Program-made: the position numbers and the translations under genes
Shown here: in pieces, positions 49,516-56,014 of the stretch
Layout of the letters: each line of letters starts with the position of its first letter
Position numbering within the stretch: position 1 is the first letter of the stretch
Notes under the pieces: generated by a model
What the model saw: the letters and a program-made list of their open reading frames with translations, nothing else
What the model was told of the DNA's origin: nothing
The model's database searches: none
Source of the DNA: Actinomycetota bacterium
GTDB taxonomy: Bacteria > Actinomycetota > Thermoleophilia > Gaiellales > Gaiellaceae
Reading direction: 5' to 3'
DNA length: 56,014 bases
NCBI GenBank assembly: GCA_005885245.1
Contig: VAWR01000143.1
Span: forward strand, 1 to 56,014

Positions 49516-50250
49516 GTGTTCGATCACGTCACGATCCGCGTCTCGGACCGCGCAGCCTCCGAGCGGTTCTACAACACGGTTCTGCCGACGGTCGGCCTCG
49601 AGGAGCCGAGCTTTGCGGAGCCTTACCCGGAGTGGGGCGACTTCTCGCTCGCCCAGGCCACCGAGGAGCAGCCCGTCACCCGCCGGCTGCACGTCGCCTT
49701 CTTCGCACCGTCCCGGGCGGTCGTCGACGAGTTCTGGCGGGTGGGGACCGAAGCGGGCTATCGGGACGACGGCGCACCGGGCCCGCGTCCCCAGTACAGC
49801 GACGACTACTACGGATCGTTTCTCCTCGATCCGGACGGCAACAGCGCCGAGGCCGTGCACCACGGCCGCACGCGCGAGGCCGGCCGCATCGACCATCTCT
49901 GGATCCGCGTCGCGGACGTGTCCGCCTCACGCCGGTTCTACGAGACGATCGCGCCCTATGCCGGGTTGCGCCTCGCCAACGTCCTCCCCGAGCGCGTCCA
50001 TTTCGCAGGTGCGGGCAGCTCCTTCGGTCTCGTGGCGGGGAAACCGACCGAGCAACTCCACATGGCCTTTCCCGCGGCCGACGACGACGTGGTACGAGCC
50101 TTTCATCACGCCGCGACCGAAGCCGGTTATCGCGACAACGGCGCGCCGGGCGAGCGCGGCGTCTATCACCCCGGCTATTACGGCGCGTTCGTCCTCGATC
50201 CCGATGGCAACAACGTCGAGGTCGTGAACCACAACCGCCGCACGAGTTAG
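49516..50250 (+). CDS. Two-domain VOC (glyoxalase/bleomycin-resistance) family protein
   Basis: A 244-residue protein built of two similar VOC units. Unit 1 (FDHVTIRVSDRAASERFYNT to FLLDPDGNSAEAVHHGR) and unit 2 (IDHLWIRVADVSASRRFYET to FVLDPDGNNVEVVNHNR) both keep the His near the start and the acidic residue near the end that bind metal. In both, a GYRDxGAPG segment precedes the third strand. GTG at 49516 gives the usual FDHVTIRV opening; a longer start at 49459 is possible. The family includes dioxygenases, isomerases and antibiotic-binding proteins, so the reaction stays open. Its stop overlaps that of the opposing subtilase gene by 3 bases. Confidence 0.88.
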   Translation: MFDHVTIRVSDRAASERFYNTVLPTVGLEEPSFAEPYPEWGDFSLAQATEEQPVTRRLHVAFFAPSRAVVDEFWRVGTEAGYRDDGAPGPRPQYSDDYYGSFLLDPDGNSAEAVHHGRTREAGRIDHLWIRVADVSASRRFYETIAPYAGLRLANVLPERVHFAGAGSSFGLVAGKPTEQLHMAFPAADDDVVRAFHHAATEAGYRDNGAPGERGVYHPGYYGAFVLDPDGNNVEVVNHNRRTS

Positions 50251-53200
50251 CTGAGCGTCAGAGTCATCGTGCCGATCTCCGCGCCGAGCGGATCGACGGC
50301 GATCGAATACGTCCCGTCGGCGGGGAGGTCGGCGGCGATCGTCCGGCCCGACATCGTCACGAGCGTGGACGGACCGAGCGCATTGCCGTCCGGCTTCAGG
50401 ATCGAGACGTAGGAGATCAGCACGCTGACCGCCGAGAGCTGGAGCGTCACGTGCTGTCCCGCGCGGCCCGCGAAGGTGATGCGCGCGTTCTGGCCGGGCG
50501 TCGTGATCGCGGTGACGAGCGACGGTCCGCCCACGCTGAGGCTTCCACCTGCGTCCGCCGGGACGTCGTAGAGCGTCAGGGTCGTCGAGCCGATCGCCGC
50601 CCCCTGGGGATCGACCAGGATCGTGTAGCTGCCCGTCGTCGGCAGGGCCTTGGTGTCGACGAAGCCGCCGGACGTTCCGAGGTAGACGTTCGAGGCCAGG
50701 GCGCTGCCGGTCGGATTGAGGATCGAGACGTAGGCATTGGCAATCGTCGTCGCGCTGAGCTTCAGGCTGATCCGCCGGCCGGCCTGACCGTCGAAGGCGA
50801 TCCGCGCATTCTGGCCCGGCGTGGTCGCGGAGATCGCGATCGGAGCGCCGCCGGGTGCGATCGTGGCGCTCACGTCGGGCGGGACGTCGTACAGCGTCAA
50901 CGTGATCGAGCCGGTCGCCGCTCCCTGCGGGTCGACCAGGATCCTGTAGGTGCCCGCCGTCGGCAACGTCTTCGGATCGAGAAAGCCGCCTGACGGGCCC
51001 ACGTACGTGTTCGGCGTCAGCACGCTGCCGTCGGGGTTCAGGATCGACACGTACGAGCTCGAGATGGTGCTGGTGAGCTTCAGGCTCGCGCGTTGTCCGG
51101 CCTGACCGTCGAAGCTGATACCTGCGTTCTGACCGGGCGTTGTCATTGCGAAGGCCGGGGACGAGCCGCCGAAGGCGATCGTTCCGCCGGCGTCGGCAGG
51201 GACGTCGTAGAGAGTGAGGGTCATCGATCCGGTCCCCGCGGCCTGCGGATCGACGAGGATCGTGTACCTGCCCGTGCTCGGAATCGCCCGCGTGTCGACG
51301 AAGCCACCGAAGATGCTGGCGTACGTGCTGCCGCCGAGCATCGTGCCGTCCGGCTTCAGCAGCGAGACGTAGGAGTTGGAGATCGTCACGCCGGAGAGGT
51401 TGAGACTGAGACGCTGACCTGCCTGCGCGTCGAACGTCAGGCGCGCATTCTGTCCTGGCGTTCCCGCCGTCGTCGTGACCGCGGGCCCTCCGGGTGTGAT
51501 CGCGCCGGTTGCGTCCGGCGGGACGTCGTAGAGGGTGAGGGTCATCGAGCCGGTCGCAGTCCCCTGGGGATCGACCACGATCCGGTAGCTCCCCGTGACC
51601 GGCAGAGTCTGCGTGTCGACGAACCCGCCGAAGCTGCTGACGAACACGTTCGCGGCGAGCGGCGTGCCGTCCGGCTTCAGGATGGAGATGTACGAGGTGG
51701 GAATCGATACGGGCGCGAGCTTGAGGCTGATCCGCTGGCCTGCCTGGCCGTCGAACTTGAGTCGCGCGTTCTCGTCGGGCGCTCTCGTGGTGATGGTGAC
51801 CGCGGGTCCGCCGGGCGCGATCGTGTAGACGCCTGACGCGAGACCGCTGACCGTCCGAGTTTTCGTCGTTCCACCGGCGGTCGCAGAGACGGACAGGCTG
51901 ACCGAGCCGGAGGCAGTAGGCGTAAACGTCCCCGTGTAGAGCCCGTCGCCGCGAGCTGCGAGTGCGACAGGCGATCCGTTGGCCGTGGCCGTGACGCTCA
52001 CGCCGCTGCTGTCCGCGCAACGCGTGGCGATCGCGGTGAAGGTCACGGGTGTACCGACTTCAGCGTCGAAGCCGGACGCCGGCGATTCGAACCAGAGCTT
52101 CGGAGTGCCGTTGCACGTCACCGCGTTGTTGACGTTGAGGCGTCCGCCCGTCGCGGTGTAGGTCGAGAGGGACACGAGCGGATCGACGCTCTCGAGCAGC
52201 AGGGCTTTGAGCCCAACTCCGGAAGCGGCCGGGAACGCCGCTTTTGCCAGCGCTGCTGCGCCGGAGACGTGCGGCGCGGCCATCGACGTCCCGCTCAGGT
52301 ACTGGTACGAGCCTCCGGGCCAAGTGGAGTAGATGTTGAGGCCCGGCGCGCCGAGGTCGACCGACTTGCGGCCGACGTTGGAGAAGTACGCAAGCTGGTC
52401 CGAGTTGTCCGTCGCCGCCACCGTAAGGACGTTCGGCAGGGTGTACGACGCCGGATACGTCGGCATGGAGTCGTTGTCGGTGCCGCTGTTTCCGGCGGCC
52501 GCGACGAACAGCGCGCCGTGGGTATCGGCGACCGCGATCGCGTCGGCGAGTGCCTGCGAATACTCGTCGCCGCCCCAGGAGTTGTTGAGTATCGACGCGC
52601 CCTTGTCGGCGGCATAGAGGACGGCGCTGACCGCGTCGGCCGTCGTACCGGTGCCGGCTGCAGAGAGAAACTTGAGCGGCATGAGCCGCACGTGCCAGCT
52701 CACGCCCGTGACGCCGATGCCGTTGTTGCCCGCGGCGCCGATCGTGCCCGCGACGTGCGTTCCGTGACCGTGGTCGTCCATCGGATCGTTGTCGCCGTTC
52801 GCAAAGTCCCAGCCCCGCCAGTCGTCGACGTAGCCGTTCCCGTCGTTGTCGATGCCATCCGTGCGGCAGCCCGGGCAATTCTCGCCGGGATTGATCCACA
52901 TCTGGGAGCTGAGATCGGGATGCGAGTAGTCGATGCCGGTGTCGATCACAGCAACGGTGACCGCATCGCTGCCGGTCGTCACGGACCAAGCCTCAGGCGC
53001 GTCGATGTCGGCGTCAGGTGTGCCCCAGCGTCCGCTGACCGGGAAGCCGTTGTTGTTCAGGCCCCACAGGCGGCTGAAGAGGGGATCGTTCGGCGTCACG
53101 TCCGCGCTGACGACGAAGTTCGGCTCGGCATAGCGCACGCGGGGATCGCTGCGGAGCTGCGCGAGCGCACTTGCCGTCGCATCCGCGTGCAGCTTCGCGA

Positions 53201-53447
53201 GCGCGCCATGGATCTGCTTGAACTTGCGCTTCTCGGTGGCCCCGATCTTCGCGAGAACCTGCTTCTGCTCGGCCGTCGAGACGTCTGCCCTGAAGCCGAT
53301 CAGGAGCTCGCCCGCGACGGGCTGCGGGGTCTTCTTGACGGGTCGGGCACCCCCCGTCGTCCCGTCCGCACCGCCCGGCGCGAATGCGGCGAGCATCGCC
53401 GCGGCGAGGACGGCAAGGAGTGGGATGCGGTGTCGACTGCGTTCCAT
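50247..53447 (-). CDS. Secreted subtilisin-like serine protease (S8) with five C-terminal PPC-like repeats
   Basis: A 1066-residue exported protease from the ATG at 53447. The signal is IPLLAVLAAAMLAAFAP. An I9-type propeptide (ELLIGFRADVSTAEQKQVLA to VRYAEPNFVV) comes next, then the catalytic domain with Asp in AVIDTGIDYSHPDL, His in DDHGHGTHVAGT, Asn in FVAAAGNSGTDND and Ser in LSGTSMAAPHVSGA, all intact. A short CxxCR insert (NCPGCRTDG) and a calcium-like DNDGNGYVDD loop follow the Asp region. The C-terminal part holds an Ig-like unit, then five repeats of about 106 residues with TPGQNARxxFDGQAGQR, SYVSILxPDG and GGFVDTxxLPxTGxYxI, ending in SMTLTLYDVP. They look like pre-peptidase C-terminal domains. 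The longer start at 53510 falls inside a palindrome and is unlikely. Confidence 0.93.
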   Translation of the reverse strand: MERSRHRIPLLAVLAAAMLAAFAPGGADGTTGGARPVKKTPQPVAGELLIGFRADVSTAEQKQVLAKIGATEKRKFKQIHGALAKLHADATASALAQLRSDPRVRYAEPNFVVSADVTPNDPLFSRLWGLNNNGFPVSGRWGTPDADIDAPEAWSVTTGSDAVTVAVIDTGIDYSHPDLSSQMWINPGENCPGCRTDGIDNDGNGYVDDWRGWDFANGDNDPMDDHGHGTHVAGTIGAAGNNGIGVTGVSWHVRLMPLKFLSAAGTGTTADAVSAVLYAADKGASILNNSWGGDEYSQALADAIAVADTHGALFVAAAGNSGTDNDSMPTYPASYTLPNVLTVAATDNSDQLAYFSNVGRKSVDLGAPGLNIYSTWPGGSYQYLSGTSMAAPHVSGAAALAKAAFPAASGVGLKALLLESVDPLVSLSTYTATGGRLNVNNAVTCNGTPKLWFESPASGFDAEVGTPVTFTAIATRCADSSGVSVTATANGSPVALAARGDGLYTGTFTPTASGSVSLSVSATAGGTTKTRTVSGLASGVYTIAPGGPAVTITTRAPDENARLKFDGQAGQRISLKLAPVSIPTSYISILKPDGTPLAANVFVSSFGGFVDTQTLPVTGSYRIVVDPQGTATGSMTLTLYDVPPDATGAITPGGPAVTTTAGTPGQNARLTFDAQAGQRLSLNLSGVTISNSYVSLLKPDGTMLGGSTYASIFGGFVDTRAIPSTGRYTILVDPQAAGTGSMTLTLYDVPADAGGTIAFGGSSPAFAMTTPGQNAGISFDGQAGQRASLKLTSTISSSYVSILNPDGSVLTPNTYVGPSGGFLDPKTLPTAGTYRILVDPQGAATGSITLTLYDVPPDVSATIAPGGAPIAISATTPGQNARIAFDGQAGRRISLKLSATTIANAYVSILNPTGSALASNVYLGTSGGFVDTKALPTTGSYTILVDPQGAAIGSTTLTLYDVPADAGGSLSVGGPSLVTAITTPGQNARITFAGRAGQHVTLQLSAVSVLISYVSILKPDGNALGPSTLVTMSGRTIAADLPADGTYSIAVDPLGAEIGTMTLTLS
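50250..51835 (-). repeat. Five tandem 318-321-bp coding repeats in the subtilase gene
   Basis: The GACGTCGTA word coding the end of the LYDVP joint recurs at 50562, 50883, 51201 and 51522, giving steps of 321, 318 and 321 bases. The most C-terminal unit is the most diverged and lacks the GGFVD phrase. Confidence 0.85.
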
Positions 53448-53505
53448 CAGGAAGGCGTCGGGGCCGCTTCCGACCGTCGCAGCGTAGGCGCGGACCGTCC
53501 GCCCG

Positions 53506-53525
53506 ATCACCCGTTTTCGGGTGAT
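53506..53525. promoter_or_regulatory. 20-bp palindrome between the subtilase and beta-helix genes
   Basis: ATCACCCG (53506-53513), a TTTT loop, and CGGGTGAT (53518-53525) make a perfect inverted repeat. It lies 58 bases before the subtilase start and 38 bases before the start at 53564. Its place between two divergent genes suggests an operator or a hairpin in a leader, not a terminator. Confidence 0.5.
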
Positions 53526-53563
53526 TCGCGTGCGCGGCTACGATCACGTTCGAGGTAACTGAG

Positions 53564-55513
53564 ATGAGGGGTCGGTTCGCGGCAAGGGGCGTGTGGGGCC
53601 TCGCGGCCTGCGTCGTCGCGACGCTCGGCGTGGCGCCGTTCGCAGGCGGCGGTGTCCGTGACGACACCCAGGCTTTGCAGGCGAAGCTCGACGCAGGCGG
53701 CAACGTCTTCCTGCCGAAGCTGCCGAACGGGCAGTGCTACGCCACTCGAGGGCTCTGGGTGACCCACGACGACACCAACGTCACCTCCGACGGAGCATGC
53801 ATCGTGGCGCTCGGCCCCGGCGAGGGACGCACCAAACGAGCAGACGGCAGTCTCGTGCGGGCCAACGCCGTCTTCTTTCTCAACCATTCGGATCTGCGGA
53901 AGCCACTTCCCGTGCGCATCAGCATCAGCGGGCTGCACATCACCGTCCCGCGAAGGAAGCGGATGAGCGGCATCACCGTCATCGGCCACGAGGTGACGCT
54001 CAGCCGCCTGACGATCGACGGCTCACCGCTGACGGACGTTCTGATCGGCTCGGGCGTGCGGGGCGCAGGCGGAATGACAGCGCGTGTCGCGGTGACGGAC
54101 TCGAAGCTCTCGGGCGGGCAGAGGGACGTCATCTCGGCCCTGGGACCGATTGGCCTGCGCGTCGAAGGCAACATCCTCTCCGGCGGGCGCGCGGCTTCTG
54201 CAGCAGGGCTACACGTCAGAGTGGCCGACCGCGGGCAACCCGCTCTCGACGTTCAGGTCCACCACAACGTCGTCACGGGCAACGCGGGCCCCGGGCTCTT
54301 CCTCGACCTCGCCCCGACGAACGGGCTTCCGGTGCTGGCGTCGGGGATCGAGCTCGCCGGCAATCGAATCCTGCGGAATGCACGTCGAGCCCTTGCCGGG
54401 CGCCGCGGCGGGATCGTGATCGCGGGCGGCCAGGACGACGGGAAAGGACTGATCGCTCTCCACGACAACGTCTTCGAGGGCAACCGAGGGCCGGCGATCC
54501 TGAGACGAGGCATGCGCGCCGCGAAGGGGCCTCTCGCAGCTCCCAGCCTCGTGCCGGCGGCTTCCGGGTCCCCGCGCGACGACACTGCCTGGTTGCAGGC
54601 GCGGCTCGACCGCGGCGGCGGGACGATCGATCTGCCCAGGCTTCCGAACGGCGAGTGCTATGCGACCCGCGGCCTCTGGGTTTCGCACGACGACACGACC
54701 ATTACCTCGAACGGCGCGTGCATCGTCTCGCTCGGGCTCGGTCCGGTCCGGCTGCGTTCCGTAGACGGGGATCCGATCGCCGCGAGCGCAGTCTTCTTCG
54801 TCAACCGCTCGAGGCCCTCGAGGGCTGCGCCGGTACGCGTGACGATCAGCGACTTGCGCATCGTCGTCCCGGCGGGACAGTCGATGTACGGCGTTGCGAT
54901 CTACGGTCACGAGACGACACTCAGCGGGCTCGACATCGACGGCTCGCCGAAGGACGACGTCACGATCAGCGGTCGTGCCAACGGAAACAGCTACGCAGGG
55001 CGCATCTCGATCCTCGATTGCACGCTCGGCGGCGCGGATCGCAACGCCATCTCCGCGACCGCAGTCATCGGCCTGCGCATCGAGGGGAACACGATTCGGG
55101 GAGTCCGCGACTCGCCGCCGGGACAACCCGCGGCGGGCATCGACATCGAGCCGGACGATCGCGGCCAGCCCGCACTCGACGTGCATATCGTCGGCAACAC
55201 GATCCAGGACAACGCCGGGCCCGGCGTCCTGCTCGAGCTCGAGCCCAACGAAGGACCGGCCGTCGTCGCAACGACGTTCGAGATCAGGGGCAACAAGATC
55301 GTGCGCAACTCCACGAAGGGCTCACCGCCGAAGCGCGCGGGCGTCGTGCTCGCAGGCGGCCAGGATGGCGGCGGCGGAACCCTCATCCTGGACGGCAACG
55401 TCATACGCGGGAACGGCGGCCCGGGCATCCTGGGGGCCGACCTGAAGCTGCACGTGCAGGCGGGGGACAACGACCTCGGCGGAAACGAGGGCGGTCCCTC
55501 CGTGGGTGTCTAG
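53564..55513 (+). CDS. Exported right-handed beta-helix protein with internal duplication
   Basis: A 649-residue exported protein. GAGGT precedes the ATG by eight bases. The signal region is GVWGLAACVVATLGVAPFAG. Two tandem halves of roughly 307 residues follow. Half 1 starts RDDTQALQAKLDAGGNVFLP and half 2 starts RDDTAWLQARLDRGGGTIDL. Both then have LPNGxCYATRGLWVxHDDT and a GACIVxLG step, the pectate-lyase-like helix phrases ITVIGHEVTLSRLTIDGSP or IYGHETTLSGLDIDGSP, DRGQPALDVxxxxNxxxxNA, and a final IAGGQDDGKGL or LAGGQDGGGGT. Pectate_lyase_3-type beta-helices bind or cleave polysaccharide. Here no catalytic set is obvious, so a binding or structural role is as likely as lyase activity. Confidence 0.85.
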   Translation: MRGRFAARGVWGLAACVVATLGVAPFAGGGVRDDTQALQAKLDAGGNVFLPKLPNGQCYATRGLWVTHDDTNVTSDGACIVALGPGEGRTKRADGSLVRANAVFFLNHSDLRKPLPVRISISGLHITVPRRKRMSGITVIGHEVTLSRLTIDGSPLTDVLIGSGVRGAGGMTARVAVTDSKLSGGQRDVISALGPIGLRVEGNILSGGRAASAAGLHVRVADRGQPALDVQVHHNVVTGNAGPGLFLDLAPTNGLPVLASGIELAGNRILRNARRALAGRRGGIVIAGGQDDGKGLIALHDNVFEGNRGPAILRRGMRAAKGPLAAPSLVPAASGSPRDDTAWLQARLDRGGGTIDLPRLPNGECYATRGLWVSHDDTTITSNGACIVSLGLGPVRLRSVDGDPIAASAVFFVNRSRPSRAAPVRVTISDLRIVVPAGQSMYGVAIYGHETTLSGLDIDGSPKDDVTISGRANGNSYAGRISILDCTLGGADRNAISATAVIGLRIEGNTIRGVRDSPPGQPAAGIDIEPDDRGQPALDVHIVGNTIQDNAGPGVLLELEPNEGPAVVATTFEIRGNKIVRNSTKGSPPKRAGVVLAGGQDGGGGTLILDGNVIRGNGGPGILGADLKLHVQAGDNDLGGNEGGPSVGV

Positions 55514-55594
55514 TGCCCCATCCAGCAATACAGAGTCGCCCGCAGGGCGAGCGCGGCGAAGGCGCAGAGGAACGCGACACCGGCTGAGCACCGT

Positions 55595-56014
55595 TCAGCT
55601 GCGCTTGCCGGATTCGGCCGCGGCGATGTGCACGTCTCTGCCGCCGTACGCTCCAGGGGCGGCCGTCGCGGTGACGACACCGATTCCGAGTTCGCGCCAG
55701 GAAGGCGTCAGCATCACGCGCCGGTGAATCGGGCTCGCGAGCCACTGCTGGAGGGCGCTTGCCGGTGTGAATCCCGGGGGGGCCCAGAGCAGGTTCTCGC
55801 CGGCGCTCCAGAAGCGGAAGCCGCGCAGAGAATAGAAGTTGCGGATCCAGCTCCCGAAGATCCTGCCCGTCGCCGGCCATGCGTGCGTGAACTGTCCGGC
55901 GACAGCGAGCGCCTGCGCATGAGCGTAGGCGGCTCGGTGAGCGGCGACGAGAGCCGGAGTGCCCTTGCCTAAGCGGTCGCGGCTCGCGGGCGGTTGACGA
56001 ATGTGTTGTCGAGC
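55595..56014 (-). CDS. Partial CAP-domain (SCP/PR-1-like) protein
   Basis: The right edge cuts this gene, leaving the last 139 codons and a TGA at 55595. The translation has AHRAAYAHAQALAVAGQFTH, GRIFGSWIRNFYSLRGFRFW, SAGENLLWAPPGFTPASALQ and QWLASPIHRRVMLTPSWREL. It ends GAYGGRDVHIAAAESGKRS. The GENLLWA and WLASPxHRxxxLxPxWRELG phrases are the hallmark of bacterial CAP-domain proteins, usually secreted. The N-terminus, with any signal peptide, is outside the window. The 81 bases between its stop and that of the beta-helix gene show nothing further. Confidence 0.85.
   Translation of the reverse strand, partial: ARQHIRQPPASRDRLGKGTPALVAAHRAAYAHAQALAVAGQFTHAWPATGRIFGSWIRNFYSLRGFRFWSAGENLLWAPPGFTPASALQQWLASPIHRRVMLTPSWRELGIGVVTATAAPGAYGGRDVHIAAAESGKRS

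Overview
The window reads as a chromosomal segment of a high-GC actinobacterium. Many genes start with GTG, neighbouring genes often share 4-base GTGA/ATGA junctions, and the non-coding strand is full of long spurious open frames. The mix of a SigB/SigF-type sigma factor, Sec-exported low-complexity surface proteins, subtilase and CAP-domain proteins and Mo-hydroxylase catabolism suggests a soil Thermoleophilia-like lineage (Gaiellales/Solirubrobacterales). That placement is inference from gene style, not from a marker gene. No rRNA, tRNA or CRISPR array was recognised.

Region 1 (1-24446) is mostly catabolic. A cut-off membrane protein at the left edge is followed by a DUF1989 protein. Next come a hydantoinase/oxoprolinase pair (hyuA, and hyuB broken by an internal deletion), an aldehyde dehydrogenase, an IclR regulator and an SDR. 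A three-subunit molybdenum hydroxylase follows, then a protein fusing a CoxG-like domain to a class III aminotransferase, then a complete SsuA/TauA-type ABC importer. On the minus strand sit an acyl-CoA dehydrogenase, a CaiB-type CoA-transferase and a histidinol-dehydrogenase-like enzyme. An M20 hydrolase, two ureohydrolases with a scrap of an ABC ATPase between them, and glucose-6-phosphate isomerase complete the region. The set fits uptake and stepwise opening of a nitrogen-rich small molecule: hydroxylation, ring or amide hydrolysis, transamination, oxidation and CoA activation. The actual substrate cannot be read from the sequence.

Region 2 (24452-41899) is a cell-surface region. It starts with an exported Ig-like protein, a decayed domain fragment behind it, and a PEP-mutase/isocitrate-lyase-type enzyme. 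A SigB-type sigma factor then overlaps a membrane-tethered HicB/RHH-like protein by 80 bases. After it come three Sec-exported low-complexity proteins with C-terminal membrane anchors, a NarL-type regulator with a degenerate receiver, and an 862-residue secreted protein. That protein carries nine copies of an 87-residue (261-bp) repeat, each with one CxSGC motif; these contain all 18 of its cysteines. A zinc-ribbon/YbjN-like protein, a WYN-repeat exported protein, an esterase and a YghZ-type aldo/keto reductase follow. I propose the repeat-protein part as an undescribed fibre or matrix system.

Region 3 (42094-56014) holds an MprF-like aminoacyl-lipid synthase with coding overlaps to two esterases, one of them fused to a DMT-type membrane domain. 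A third secreted esterase is divergent. Then come a DHA2 drug-efflux protein, a small basic protein, a double VOC protein, a subtilase with five C-terminal repeats, a duplicated beta-helix protein, and a CAP-domain protein cut by the right edge. A GTTAAGCG-type motif recurs upstream of several exported-protein genes in regions 2 and 3.
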